DNA from: CACKLF01 sp002725175
GTDB taxonomy: Bacteria; Pseudomonadota; Alphaproteobacteria; Rhodobacterales; Rhodobacteraceae
Assembly (NCBI GenBank): GCA_002725175.2
Contig: PBQX02000055.1
Span: 1-51,752 of the forward strand
Direction: 5' to 3'
DNA: 51,752 nucleotides
Below the pieces are notes generated by a model. It saw only the letters and a list, made by a program, of their open reading frames with translations, did no database searches and was not told the origin of the DNA. Positions 26,567 to 35,842 of this stretch are shown here, in pieces (position 1 is the first letter of the stretch; each line of letters begins with the position of its first letter). The translations under genes and the position numbers were made by a program.

Positions 26567-28261
26567 ATGAAATATAAACATAAAATAGAAGAAAAAATTA
26601 ATTTTTACCGCTCNCCTGATAAGGTGATGAAACTAACCAGAATCGGTTCATTTCATCAAACTCGTTTAAGTTTCATGCGGCAACTTCTACGCCGTATTTT
26701 TTCTGAGAAATGGAATTTTCTATATCACGATTGGAGTCTTGATGGAAACGGGTTTGGTCATGTGGTTTTTTCAGTAGAGACGCCNTCCAGAGTATATTCA
26801 CTAGTAGCTTTTTCACATGATTTGCCTCCTAATAAACGTTCAGACAGGGTCATTGCGACGGAGTGGGATTTGACTTTCGCTTTGGTCAAAGGGCTGCCCA
26901 GTTCTAAAGAAATTAAGAAACTCGCGAAAGAAGTTCCATTTCAAGAGGCAGGAAGGTTATCAGAGAATGAACTTGTTTTGGGTAGAGCAAATAGGTCTGT
27001 TAGGTTGTGGAACTCTGTTGTAGAAAAATTGTCCTCAGGCAGTCAACCTTCAATGGATGAGGTTAAGGATGTAGGCTATTTGATGAGAACAACAGCAGTA
27101 TATGGTTCTGGAAAATTTGGGTTAGCTGATCGATCCACTATTGAGGCATATGAAGAGTTTTTTGCTCCATTTCAAGTAGAGCTATTAGCAGTTTTTCTGT
27201 TGAGGAACGTGGTTTTTGATTTGGTCGATTATTTTGCTAAAATTAAAGGAGGTTCAAAGGCAGTGACCCTTAGCAATGAACTAAAGAAAGTTATTGGTAT
27301 TGGAAACTCCACTGGATTAGGAATGGCTCCATTTTTGGTNCACCATCCTGANCTGCTAAACAAATGGATTTCAGCAAGAGAATGTGCAGTTACCAGAGTG
27401 CTAGAATTGGAAAGTATTTCTCAAGGGGAATTTGACTTGTTTAAAGAGCTACTCTCAAGGTCTCTAGATAATGCAAGAAATTGGAAATCTGTAAGCCCAA
27501 GCCAAATTAAAAGGATTGATGTTCTAGGGTCGGAACTTGCAGAATTAATTAAGTTTTCAGCTGAGTTTGATTTTAAAATATCAAAACCTTGGTTAACCTT
27601 ATTTACTTGGGTTGAAAAGAAATTTTCGTTAGAAACTCAGGAACTTTCTGCCTCGCTTATATTGGAGCCTTACGGAAAGTTAATTGATGAGTTGGGGTCG
27701 GAGATGTCTTTTAAAAGCGGAAACATGCCAGCTATTAATGGTCGCCGAACTTGTGCAGAAATTAGATTGGAAATTGANGAAAATTTTTCTTGGGCAATAG
27801 AGGTTGATTATGAAGAAAAGGATCAGTCAGCTAGATTCTGGTACTACTCTCAAACTAAGCTTGAACCTCGATTGGGTGAAAGATATGAAGAGGAGGGTTC
27901 TAATCTCGAGGAGCCTTTAGCTGTCGGAAGAGATNTAAAATACTTTTATTGCCAGTTGTTAGAAGTTCGAGGAGATAGACTTTTGGCTGACTACCTTATG
28001 GAATATCCTGAGCACAGGCTTGCGGCAAAACGGGTTTTAGCTAGNAACAGTATGCCCTATGGAGAAATAAGAGATAATTTAATTTCTAAAAATATGAAGC
28101 CTTTGGATATGCTTAGGTGTAAATTATCCTTTTTTGGAGCAACAAAGTTTGATCCAAGGTCGGATCGGTGGGTAAGAATATGTATGTACCAAAATGCTCC
28201 CTTAGCAGGATCAGATTGTTCCTTATACGATGACTTTTGGCCTTATCCAGATAAATCCTAA
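26567..28261 (+). CDS. Conserved-looking hypothetical protein, 564 aa
   Basis: I do not recognise this family. The protein appears soluble, with no signal peptide or membrane helix. It has a basic N-terminus (MKLTRIGSFHQTRLSFMRQL), a block near residues 75-105 with VAFSHDLPPNKRSDRVIATEWD, a central GLADR and GIGNSTGLGMAPF segment, and a C-terminal region ending FWPYPDKS. The well-formed Gly-rich and Arg/Asp blocks suggest an enzyme. Its stop lies 2 bp from the next ATG, so it works with the DUF3726-like protein. It follows the dipeptidase gene by 69 bp. Confidence 0.8.
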   Translation: MKYKHKIEEKINFYRXPDKVMKLTRIGSFHQTRLSFMRQLLRRIFSEKWNFLYHDWSLDGNGFGHVVFSVETXSRVYSLVAFSHDLPPNKRSDRVIATEWDLTFALVKGLPSSKEIKKLAKEVPFQEAGRLSENELVLGRANRSVRLWNSVVEKLSSGSQPSMDEVKDVGYLMRTTAVYGSGKFGLADRSTIEAYEEFFAPFQVELLAVFLLRNVVFDLVDYFAKIKGGSKAVTLSNELKKVIGIGNSTGLGMAPFLXHHPXLLNKWISARECAVTRVLELESISQGEFDLFKELLSRSLDNARNWKSVSPSQIKRIDVLGSELAELIKFSAEFDFKISKPWLTLFTWVEKKFSLETQELSASLILEPYGKLIDELGSEMSFKSGNMPAINGRRTCAEIRLEIXENFSWAIEVDYEEKDQSARFWYYSQTKLEPRLGERYEEEGSNLEEPLAVGRDXKYFYCQLLEVRGDRLLADYLMEYPEHRLAAKRVLAXNSMPYGEIRDNLISKNMKPLDMLRCKLSFFGATKFDPRSDRWVRICMYQNAPLAGSDCSLYDDFWPYPDKS

Positions 28262-28263
28262 TC

Positions 28264-28902
28264 ATGTATTCTTTAGGAGAAGTTGAAGCCCTCTCTAAAA
28301 AAGCGAGTAAAGCGGCAGGGCTAAGCTGGGGTGAGGCAGCAGAAGTCGGACGTGCAATTAGAAACTTGGCCAAATTCGAATTGCCGAGTGTGGAGGCATT
28401 TACTCCATTTTTAAATGATTTATTTCATAGAAAGGTTCATAGGCCTAATACACTCGAAGAATTAGAGTCAAACGGCAAACCTCTTGTTGGATTTTTTCTA
28501 GGATTNAATATCATAGATTTTGAATTTTTTAGACCTAAGGCAGAAAAAGTTAAGGTGCTCAGATTTGAAAAGGTAATACAACCTTTAACTCTTTTGGGTG
28601 TCCTTTTGCCCATCGTAAATAATGATATGAAGTTAGAAGTATTTTGGAAGAACTTTTCCTTTTCTGCTTCTCCCAATGGACACGAACGGCATGGAAGAAA
28701 CCACAATCCCAATTTGGAACAAAGCCTATCCATTCACTTTTCAATCTGTAAAGAAAGGAAATTAGATTCATTCATAAATAGGATTANGGTAAAAAGAAAG
28801 GATTGGAAAAATCTGGAAGAGCTAGCTTTTAAAACGTATGTTCCTGAGAGCAAGATTTCGAGGGAAAAGGGTGCTGGTTCTGGAGATTTAATTGATGACT
28901 AA
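28264..28902 (+). CDS. DUF3726-like protein, 212 aa
   Basis: The N-terminus (SLGEVEALSKKASKAAGLSW followed by GEAAEVGRAI) matches my memory of DUF3726, a family of about 200 residues with no known function. The protein has no signal peptide or membrane segment and ends in a charged tail. ATG 28264 is 2 bp after the 564-residue gene, indicating coupled translation and probably a complex or shared pathway. Downstream is an 87-bp gap and then the CoA-transferase genes. Confidence 0.7.
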   Translation: MYSLGEVEALSKKASKAAGLSWGEAAEVGRAIRNLAKFELPSVEAFTPFLNDLFHRKVHRPNTLEELESNGKPLVGFFLGXNIIDFEFFRPKAEKVKVLRFEKVIQPLTLLGVLLPIVNNDMKLEVFWKNFSFSASPNGHERHGRNHNPNLEQSLSIHFSICKERKLDSFINRIXVKRKDWKNLEELAFKTYVPESKISREKGAGSGDLIDD

Positions 28903-28989
28903 ATCCCATATAATTTTAAAAGGATTTGTTGCGAAAATCTTAGAATCTATCTAGTCTTTAAAATAATCTAATTGATTGGAGCTAAGGTA

Positions 28990-29685
28990 ATGGGGAAAAT
29001 TTATAAGTCAGCTTCGGAAGCTTTGGATGGTATACTATTTGATGGTATGTCTATAGCATCAGGCGGATTCGGATTATGTGGTATTCCAGAAAATTCAATA
29101 AATGCCATTAAAGAATCAGGAGTAAAAAACCTTACTGTTGCTTCTAATAATGCTGGGGTTGACGATTTTGGTTTAGGCATTTTGCTTCAAACAAAACAGG
29201 TAAAAAAAATGATCAGTTCTTATGTAGGTGAGAATGCTGAATTCATGCGACAATATCTTGGGGGCGAACTAGAATTAGAATTTAATCCTCAGGGTACTTT
29301 AGCAGAGCGTATGAGAGCTGGTGGGGCTGGTATACCGGGATTTTATACAAAAACTGGAGTAGGGACAGTAATAGCAGAAGGAAAAGAGCATAAAGAATTT
29401 GGTGGAGATATGTATATTCTTGAGACAGGATTGGTTATGGATTTATCCATTGTAAAAGCATGGAAAGGTGATGAGGCCGGNAATTTGATCTATAATAAGA
29501 CGGCAAGAAATTTTAACCCCAATGCTGCAACTTGTGGAAAAATATGCATTGCAGAAGTTGAAGAACTTGTTCCAGTTGGGCAGTTGGATCCAGATCACAT
29601 TCATACTCCTGGGATTTTTGTAAACCGAATATTTATGGGGTCTCATGAAAAAAGAATTGAAAACCGAACCATTAGTGAAAGGTAA
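28990..29685 (+). CDS. scoA: 3-oxoacid CoA-transferase subunit A
   Basis: Alpha subunit of succinyl-CoA:3-ketoacid CoA-transferase (231 aa from ATG 28990). GGFGLCGIPENSI and the GAGIPGFYTKTGVGT and NFNPNAATCGKICIAEVEELV segments are typical. I chose ATG 28990, which follows TTGGAG and AAGG elements, over the TTG at 28972 that adds six unconserved residues. It is 5 bp from the B subunit gene. The enzyme activates acetoacetate, the end product of the leucine pathway encoded at 1976-7605. Confidence 0.93.
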   Translation: MGKIYKSASEALDGILFDGMSIASGGFGLCGIPENSINAIKESGVKNLTVASNNAGVDDFGLGILLQTKQVKKMISSYVGENAEFMRQYLGGELELEFNPQGTLAERMRAGGAGIPGFYTKTGVGTVIAEGKEHKEFGGDMYILETGLVMDLSIVKAWKGDEAXNLIYNKTARNFNPNAATCGKICIAEVEELVPVGQLDPDHIHTPGIFVNRIFMGSHEKRIENRTISER

Positions 29686-29690
29686 AGTAA

Positions 29691-30317
29691 ATGTGGGACC
29701 GTAATCAGATGGCTTCTAGGGCAGCATTAGAGCTTGCAGATGGTATGTACGTGAATTTAGGAATTGGCATTCCTACACTTGTTTCAAATTATATACCTGA
29801 AGGAATAGACGTTACGCTTCAATCGGAAAATGGAATGCTTGGAATGGGTCCATTTCCAACAGAAGAAAGGATTGATCCAGATCTGATTAACGCGGGAAAG
29901 CAAACTATAACCGAATTAGAAAGAACTAGCTATTTTTCGAGCGCCGATAGTTTTTCCATGATTAGGGGAGGTCATATCGATATGGCGATTCTTGGTGCGA
30001 TGGAAGTTTCTGAAAAAGGAGATCTTGCAAACTGGATGATACCGGGGAAGCTTGTTAAGGGTATGGGTGGAGCCATGGATTTGGTTGCAGGGGTAAAACG
30101 TGTAATCGTTATTATGGATCATACAAACAAGAGTGGTGACAGTAAAATTTTAAAAGAATGCACGCTGCCATTGACAGGAAAATCTGTAGTTCATCAAATT
30201 ATCACTAATCTATGTGTTTTTAATGTGAAGCAAGATGGTTTGGAAATCATTGAATATGCTGATGGTGTTGATAGGAAACAAATTGAAGAGGCTACTGAAG
30301 CAAAGATTTTAAATTAA
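29691..30317 (+). CDS. scoB: 3-oxoacid CoA-transferase subunit B
   Basis: Beta subunit (208 aa), carrying the catalytic glutamate in the SENGMLGMGPFPTEE motif. Also seen: YVNLGIGIPTLVSNYIP at the N-terminus, IRGGHIDMAILGAMEVS and MGGAMDLVAGVKRVIVIMDH. Together with subunit A it exchanges CoA between succinyl-CoA and acetoacetate. It begins 5 bp after scoA and ends the plus-strand run of this region. Confidence 0.94.
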   Translation: MWDRNQMASRAALELADGMYVNLGIGIPTLVSNYIPEGIDVTLQSENGMLGMGPFPTEERIDPDLINAGKQTITELERTSYFSSADSFSMIRGGHIDMAILGAMEVSEKGDLANWMIPGKLVKGMGGAMDLVAGVKRVIVIMDHTNKSGDSKILKECTLPLTGKSVVHQIITNLCVFNVKQDGLEIIEYADGVDRKQIEEATEAKILN

Positions 30318-30410
30318 TTTAAAGCCTTAATTCTCAATTATGAGTAATTATGGTTTATATTATTTAGGCTTTGAACCAAGTAAGCTTTAAACTTAATCTA
30401 GTTTTTAAGA

Positions 30411-31382
30411 TTGGAAAATAACTTGGGAGTATCNCCTTTCTCACTTTTGGGTTCAGGATCTAATTTCTTTAGATCAAATGAAGCAAAACCTCTGATAAGT
30501 ATAATTTTTATGATACTTTCAACTATCTGTTTCGTGGCAGTAACTGTGGTAGTGAAATTTAATGGCCCGGTTGTTCCTGCAGCAGAGGCCGCTTTTTTAA
30601 GATACATAGCTGGCCTAGTGATTATTGCGCCATTTCTATGGTCGAGCTTTAGAATGGGAAGTAAAAAAGNCTTAAATCCAGCNTTCTCCTCNTTTGAAAT
30701 TTTCTCCAATTGGAAGTGGTTCTTTTTTAGAGGAATAGCTCATGGGCTGGGTGTAATTTTGTGGTTTTATTCAATGGCAAGGTTGCCAATTGCNGAGGTA
30801 ACAGCAATTGGGTATACGACACCCATTTTTGTCTCGATCGGCGCTGCAATTTTTCTTGGCGAAACTTTGGCATTTAGGAGAATTTTTGCCATCTTAATTG
30901 CTTTTTTTGGAATGCTTGTAATTCTGCGCCCAGGCTTTGAGGTTTTATCTTTAGGACGAATTAGTCAACTCGTAGCTGCTCTATTTTTCTCGATTTCATA
31001 TCTTCTTACAAAGAAATTAACATATAATAGCAGTCCATTTATGATAGTTGCCATGCTTACAGTCTACGTTACAATAGCTTTAGCACCATTTGCATTATAC
31101 GACTGGGTGACTCCTACATTAGATTTTGTTCTTTGGATGGGTGTAGTTGCCTTTTTTGCTTCTGTCGGTCATTACTTTATGACCAAAGCATTGCAGCTTG
31201 CCCCTATAGCGGTATCTCAGCCAGTAACATTCCTTCAGTTGATTTGGGCAACTTTAATNGGTTACTACTTCTTTGGAGAAGGAATAGATATTTTTGTGTT
31301 ATTGGGAGGCTTTATAATTTTCTCTTCTGTTGTGTTTATTAGCTATAGAGAATCTATAAATTCTGATAGGAAAGCCATTTAG
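30411..31382 (+). CDS. EamA/DMT-family permease
   Basis: A 323-residue drug/metabolite transporter with about ten helices in two EamA repeats. Motifs include VPAAEAAFLRYIAGLVIIAPF, VTAIGYTTPIFVSIGAAIFLGET and, in the second half, the YFFGEGIDIFVLLGGFIIF segment. Start is TTG at 30411 with a poor ribosome site; no in-frame ATG lies before the first helix. It converges on bchO with a 12-bp gap and therefore marks the border of the photosynthesis cluster. Substrate unknown. Confidence 0.75.
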   Translation: MENNLGVXPFSLLGSGSNFFRSNEAKPLISIIFMILSTICFVAVTVVVKFNGPVVPAAEAAFLRYIAGLVIIAPFLWSSFRMGSKKXLNPXFSXFEIFSNWKWFFFRGIAHGLGVILWFYSMARLPIXEVTAIGYTTPIFVSIGAAIFLGETLAFRRIFAILIAFFGMLVILRPGFEVLSLGRISQLVAALFFSISYLLTKKLTYNSSPFMIVAMLTVYVTIALAPFALYDWVTPTLDFVLWMGVVAFFASVGHYFMTKALQLAPIAVSQPVTFLQLIWATLXGYYFFGEGIDIFVLLGGFIIFSSVVFISYRESINSDRKAI

Positions 31383-31394
31383 AATTACCGAAGT

Positions 31395-32291
31395 TCATCT
31401 ATTAAAGACGCTAATTGAAAAATTCTCTAAAATTTCAAAAATCTTCTTTGGATTTTCCTCATGCATCAGATGTCCCAAACCTGTTAAGCTAATTCTACTA
31501 CAGCCTTTTATTTTTTTTGACATTCTTTCTGAAACATCAGGATGAACTATTTTATCATTATCACCAGTAATAAAGAGGCAAGGTACTGAAAAATCATCTA
31601 AATGAGGCAGGAGGTCTTCATGATTCCACTGTGCCATCATGTCAATAGTTCCAGATACATGTTTTGGATCTGAAATTAATTTACTATATAAATCAGTACC
31701 TGCCTTATCTAATTGACTTCCAGTCATTTCTAAAAGTTTTTTAACTTGTGTTTTTCTCTTATTTATATTTGAGAATAACTGGCCAGAAAAAGGTGTGACA
31801 GCTAATAGTTTTGCAAAAAGGGGAAAAAATATTCCTGCTAGGCCAATAAAGTTTTCAAATGATCCGTTAATTGAAGCAACAAACTTAGTATCTTTCTTAA
31901 ATAGAGACGCTAATTTCAGTGCTATCGCGGCGCCAGAAGAGTGCCCTATGATTCCGTCTGGGGTAATCTTTTCAGACGAAAGTATCTCTCCTATGTCAGT
32001 GGTTATCTTTGTTAAGCTAGATCGGTGAGAAGTCTTTAATTTGGTAAATCCGTGGCCAGGTAAATCCAATGCTACAACCCGATAGTCGCTAAATAGAGGC
32101 AATATATCTCTCCAGGTTATTGTTGAACTGCCAAGTCCATGTATAAAGAGCAGTGTCTTTTTAGCTTTTCCACATTGTTTGGCTTCTCTGACTTGAATAT
32201 GCCAGCGATGATATTGACTGTCTAGAAAATAGCTCATCTCTTGGTTTGGAATCCAATTACTTTCCTGAACTTTATCGTCTTTAATATTCAT
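31395..32291 (-). CDS. bchO: Magnesium chelatase accessory protein BchO (alpha/beta hydrolase)
   Basis: A 298-residue alpha/beta-hydrolase associated with bacteriochlorophyll synthesis; the exact reaction is unsettled. The oxyanion loop is FIHGLGSSTITW, the nucleophile elbow GHSSGAA, and the catalytic His lies in GLGHLMHEE. Its ATG overlaps the bchD stop by 4 bp (ATGA), so it is the last gene of crtA-bchI-bchD-bchO, the same order as in Rhodobacter. Confidence 0.9.
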   Translation of the reverse strand: MNIKDDKVQESNWIPNQEMSYFLDSQYHRWHIQVREAKQCGKAKKTLLFIHGLGSSTITWRDILPLFSDYRVVALDLPGHGFTKLKTSHRSSLTKITTDIGEILSSEKITPDGIIGHSSGAAIALKLASLFKKDTKFVASINGSFENFIGLAGIFFPLFAKLLAVTPFSGQLFSNINKRKTQVKKLLEMTGSQLDKAGTDLYSKLISDPKHVSGTIDMMAQWNHEDLLPHLDDFSVPCLFITGDNDKIVHPDVSERMSKKIKGCSRISLTGLGHLMHEENPKKIFEILENFSISVFNR

Positions 32292-34018
32292 TGGTTTGTA
32301 TGAAATTCNTTTGATGATTTGGATATAGCATTTGATAACTTTTTAGCATCAGCTCTAGGCATTGGGATATACTTTGCATTAGCTTTNTGGGCCAAGTCTT
32401 TTGCCGGTTGCTGCGGTCTATTAGAGGTATCAATGACAATAGCTGGTATCTTAAGATTTTGAATTATCATACAGAATTTTTCTGAGTCTGATAACGCTTG
32501 TTTTCTGTCAACTTGGCCCTCTAAAGATATATTTGCCTTTCCGTCTGTCATAATTGCAATAGTTGGGGTAAGTCCCTTATTTCTTGCGGTGATTGAAATT
32601 TCTACTGCCTTTTCAAGGCCTGAAGCTATAGGTGTTCCTCCTCCCCCTGGNAAATCTGCCAGTTTCTTTTTGGCTTGAACTAAAGAGCGTGTGGCAGGCA
32701 AAAGGACTTCAGCCTTTGTTCCTCTAAAAGCTATAAGTGAAACATGGTCTCTATTGGCATAGGCTTCACCTAATAAGTATTCTATGGCACCTTTTGCTTC
32801 TCCAAGGCGCCCTATTGCATTAGAGCCAGATGCATCTACAGTAAATATTATCAGACGGTCACTTTTTTCTTCATATTGGCGTACGAATAGATCGTCTTTG
32901 TAAATGATTATGGAGTTATCTGGTGACCCGTGAAGCTCTCTTCTTAGTTTTTGCCAAGGGGCTGCTGATCTTAAGGTAGAGATTAAATCTAACCTTTTGG
33001 AAGTATCAAAAGGCATTTTTCGCGATGGTTTGGGGCTACCCCGCCTATTCCCCAATTTTCTTTGCCCAGAGCCTGAAGCATTGCTATTTAAAGTATCTTT
33101 TTTAGGAGAAAGTAATTTTATTTCTCCTAAAACATCTTTTGGTAGAGTGGATTCAATAGCACTTATAATCATCTCTTGAGGTATATTTATTTCGCTTGGA
33201 TCACTATTTTCCTCATTTTTTGTATCGTTAGTCTCTTCTTGTTCTTCTTCCGGTTTTTGAGNTTCTTGCATCCTCGGTATTTGAGTTGCTTTGTGCGCTA
33301 AGGTAAGTTGAATGGCCATAACAAAATCATTTTTACTTACAAAGCTTTTTCCTCGAATTGCAGCTAATGCTCTAGCAGTTCGTAAAGCAAAAATAGGTGC
33401 TCTTAGGCTTGTGATACCAAGGGACAGAGCAGTAATAGAGAATTGATTTTTCATGTTTTCAGATATACGAACCTTACATAGGCGTGACCTTATTTCCGGT
33501 AAATTATCTCTTATTTTTGATAAGTTTATTCTTTGCAGTTGGCGTTCATCATTAAGGTCAAATGCAAAAGCTAGCCTATCCAAAATTGAATATGGGGTCC
33601 TCTCATCTTCAAGGCCTTCATCTAGTGAAATGACATAAGATGTTTGGCGTTTATCAATCGCAAGACAAATTTTTCCAGCAAGGCTTGATCCTATTCTCTC
33701 GGACATTGACAGGTAAATAAACTGAGAAGGGTTTCCAAATATTCCGGTCCTCTTTGTAAGTTCTTTCTCTTTAATTGAGTTTGAAATATCAATGCCGCCA
33801 TAGAGATCAAAATCNGTTATTTGGCCATGAATCTTGGATGGTTTGAGGGGATATAGAGCTTTTTCGATTTCTATAGACAGTTGTGAGCGTAAATGGGAAG
33901 CACGTGATCTTATATTAATCCCCTTAAGAAAAGGGTCAACTGCAAGTGCAAAAAATGCCTTTCTTAGGAGCTTAATTTTTGGAGAAGTTTTTGCAGANAG
34001 TTCAATTTTTCTTTTCAT
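32288..34018 (-). CDS. bchD: Magnesium chelatase subunit D
   Basis: Subunit of Mg-protoporphyrin chelatase (576 aa). It has an N-terminal degenerate AAA+ domain, an acidic/proline linker around residues 250-275 (rich in E and P), and a C-terminal von Willebrand A domain whose MIDAS motif reads DASGSNA, with TDGK later. It acts with BchI and BchH to insert magnesium. Both ends overlap neighbours by 4 bp. bchH is not in the window. Confidence 0.93.
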   Translation of the reverse strand: MKRKIEXSAKTSPKIKLLRKAFFALAVDPFLKGINIRSRASHLRSQLSIEIEKALYPLKPSKIHGQIXDFDLYGGIDISNSIKEKELTKRTGIFGNPSQFIYLSMSERIGSSLAGKICLAIDKRQTSYVISLDEGLEDERTPYSILDRLAFAFDLNDERQLQRINLSKIRDNLPEIRSRLCKVRISENMKNQFSITALSLGITSLRAPIFALRTARALAAIRGKSFVSKNDFVMAIQLTLAHKATQIPRMQEXQKPEEEQEETNDTKNEENSDPSEINIPQEMIISAIESTLPKDVLGEIKLLSPKKDTLNSNASGSGQRKLGNRRGSPKPSRKMPFDTSKRLDLISTLRSAAPWQKLRRELHGSPDNSIIIYKDDLFVRQYEEKSDRLIIFTVDASGSNAIGRLGEAKGAIEYLLGEAYANRDHVSLIAFRGTKAEVLLPATRSLVQAKKKLADXPGGGGTPIASGLEKAVEISITARNKGLTPTIAIMTDGKANISLEGQVDRKQALSDSEKFCMIIQNLKIPAIVIDTSNRPQQPAKDLAXKANAKYIPMPRADAKKLSNAISKSSXEFHTNQ

Positions 34019-35025
34019 GAGTTTAAGATGCCGGCAACTGCTCGAGAAATCCTAACGTCCGAACCTGCTTCATCAAGAGGGTTCTTCCTTAGTCGATGCC
34101 TTAGTGCAGGTAGACAAATTTCCTGCAGATGATTTTCTTCTACCTCTTTTCTGCCATTAAACGCTGCATATGCCCGAGCTGTCCTCAGCAGTGTTAACTC
34201 TCCTCGTAAGCCATCTGCACCTATTTCTACACAGAGTTTTGCGCATTTCTTAAGAATTTGATCTGAAATCGTTACAGTTTTAACTAACTTTCTTGCTAGC
34301 AAAATTTTCTCCCGCAACTTTTTTTCTTCAGGTAGCCAAATTCGTAGAAATTTTTTTGGGTTCACTTCATATTCATCTCTTCTTTTAACAACTTCAATTC
34401 TCTCATCAATATCTTCAGGAGACTTTACTTCAACAGANAGTCCAAATCTGTCTAATAGTTGAGGACGTAGTTCACCTTCCTCTGGGTTACCTGATCCTAT
34501 TAAGACAAATTTTGATTGATGGCGAATAGACATTCCTTCACGTTCTACCAGATTTTCCCCTGACGCAGCAGCATCCAATAGAAGATCGACTATATGATCT
34601 TCTAATAGGTTTACTTCGTCTATATAGAGAAAACCGCGATTAGCTCTTGCTAACAAGCCAGGTTCAAAATTCTTTTCCCCGTTTTTAAGAGCAGCCTCAA
34701 TATCCAGTGAGCCGACGACTCGATCTTCAGTTGATCCAAGTGGCAAGTCTACTACTGGGGAAGTTTTTTGTACTACCTTNCCTTCTTTTTTCTTTTTGCA
34801 AAAATCACATTGATTATTAATCTTTGGGCAGTTGTACGGACAGTTTTCTTCGGCTCTTATCTTTGGTAATAAGGAAGCTAAAGATCTTACTATAGTAGAT
34901 TTTCCTGTGCCTCTATCACCCAAGACTAATACTCCTCCGATAGAAGGGTCAATGGCAGCAAGTATCAGTGCTTGTTTCATTTCCTGCTGACCTACAATAG
35001 CTGTAAATGGAAAATTTTCTCTCAT
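34015..35025 (-). CDS. bchI: Magnesium chelatase ATPase subunit I
   Basis: AAA+ ATPase motor of Mg chelatase (336 aa). Walker A is GDRGTGKS at residues 36-43, Walker B is LYIDEVNLL, sensor 1 lies in VLIGSGNPEEGELRPQLLDR, and a four-cysteine segment (CPYNCPKINNQCDFC) typical of bacterial BchI lies near residue 60. The start ATG overlaps the crtA stop (ATGA). Transcribed toward bchD. Confidence 0.95.
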   Translation of the reverse strand: MRENFPFTAIVGQQEMKQALILAAIDPSIGGVLVLGDRGTGKSTIVRSLASLLPKIRAEENCPYNCPKINNQCDFCKKKKEXKVVQKTSPVVDLPLGSTEDRVVGSLDIEAALKNGEKNFEPGLLARANRGFLYIDEVNLLEDHIVDLLLDAAASGENLVEREGMSIRHQSKFVLIGSGNPEEGELRPQLLDRFGXSVEVKSPEDIDERIEVVKRRDEYEVNPKKFLRIWLPEEKKLREKILLARKLVKTVTISDQILKKCAKLCVEIGADGLRGELTLLRTARAYAAFNGRKEVEENHLQEICLPALRHRLRKNPLDEAGSDVRISRAVAGILNS

Positions 35026-35751
35026 GTCACCTCTAACGGCTTTAATTTATTCTCATAATGCTTTCGACTTTTTCCTTCCCAAATCCCTGACGATTCAGCA
35101 ATGGTAAATCTGGCATATAGCTCTTCTGAAAACCAATTAAACTTCCTTACATCATCAATTGCTTTCTTATGGGGGCCATCTCTATGAGCAAACTGGATCA
35201 TTGAATCTAAGTCTGGCCAGATTGAGAAGGTAACCTGATGTAAAAATGGAACTTCCGCTAGCCCAATTTTAAACATTACATTTGGGTCTGACCCTATAAC
35301 TTTCGAAATATTTGGCACGTGACCAAAGAATTTTAATAGTATTTTAGGTTTAATTGTTGCTCGCGTTAATACTACAATAGGAAAATCTTCATCATTCCCA
35401 TGTTCCTTACTTGTTGAAAAAGGTGAGAGATTAGACCATTCGCCTCTGACTGACTTTGTTTTTAAAGAGAGCTTCCAGCTCTCCCTTGAATGATTTTCAT
35501 ATCTTTTAAATATCGGGGAATCTAGGCCTTCTAAAGACTTTTCATGGTCTTCCCAAACAGCCAGAAGTGCATAGACTCTCGTATTTTGTATTGGAGTAAA
35601 GCCTTCACCAATCCCGCTGCCAAAAAGCTTGTAAAAGGTCAGTCCTCCTATACGATTTAAATGAAACCGGGCAAAAAGCATTTGAGAAAAGGCCCATAGG
35701 CGGGCCTTAATTGTTTCAAAGCGAAAAAAAACTTATTGTTACTACTTGAAT
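35022..35751 (-). pseudogene. crtA: Spheroidene monooxygenase CrtA, apparent +1 frameshift near the 5' end
   Basis: Converts spheroidene to spheroidenone, the carotenoid of semi-aerobic and aerobic phototrophs. The downstream part reads cleanly from an internal ATG at 35681 (LTFYKLFGSGIGEGFTP and onward, 219 aa) but lacks the family N-terminus. That missing part (FRFETIKARLWAFSQ) is encoded directly upstream in the same frame until a stop forced by eight T (coding strand) at 35731-35724. Removing one T joins it to VVTISFF in another frame, giving about 242 residues, a normal length. The joined frame begins at ATT 35751, five bases after GAGG. This may be a sequencing or assembly error, transcriptional slippage on the T8 run, or a true mutation. 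Confidence 0.75.
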
Positions 35752-35792
35752 GGTTTCCTCTTTTACTGAATTTTTTAGCAGTTTCCATAAGG

Positions 35793-35820
35793 ATTCTACC
35801 TTTATTAATAGTATTGTCAA
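35793..35820 (-). promoter_or_regulatory. Putative crtA promoter
   Basis: On the reverse strand a -35 TTGACA (35820-35815) and a -10 TAGAAT (35798-35793) are 16 bp apart. The -35 box is part of the first TGT-N12-ACA operator. Predicted start is near 35786, about 35 bases before the proposed ATT start. Confidence 0.5.
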
Positions 35821-35842
35821 AAAAAATGTACAATGATAATGT
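35814..35842 (+). promoter_or_regulatory. Putative crtI promoter
   Basis: A -35 TTGTCA (35814-35819) and a -10 TAATGT (35837-35842) are separated by 17 bp. The expected start falls six to seven bases downstream, at about the crtI ATG (35849), so crtI may be translated from a leaderless mRNA. Confidence 0.5.
35815..35832. promoter_or_regulatory. PpsR/CrtJ-type operator 1, crtA-crtI region
   Basis: TGTCAAAAAAAATGTACA is an exact TGT-N12-ACA palindrome. It overlaps the -35 boxes of both the crtA and crtI promoters, so one bound repressor could silence both directions. PpsR/CrtJ represses such genes under oxygen and light in Rhodobacter. Confidence 0.75.

Noticed and set aside
30318..30410. Terminator after scoB
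   Set aside because: Only a 7-bp AAAGCCT/AGGCTTT pairing with a loop over 30 bases and no U-tract; too weak to list.
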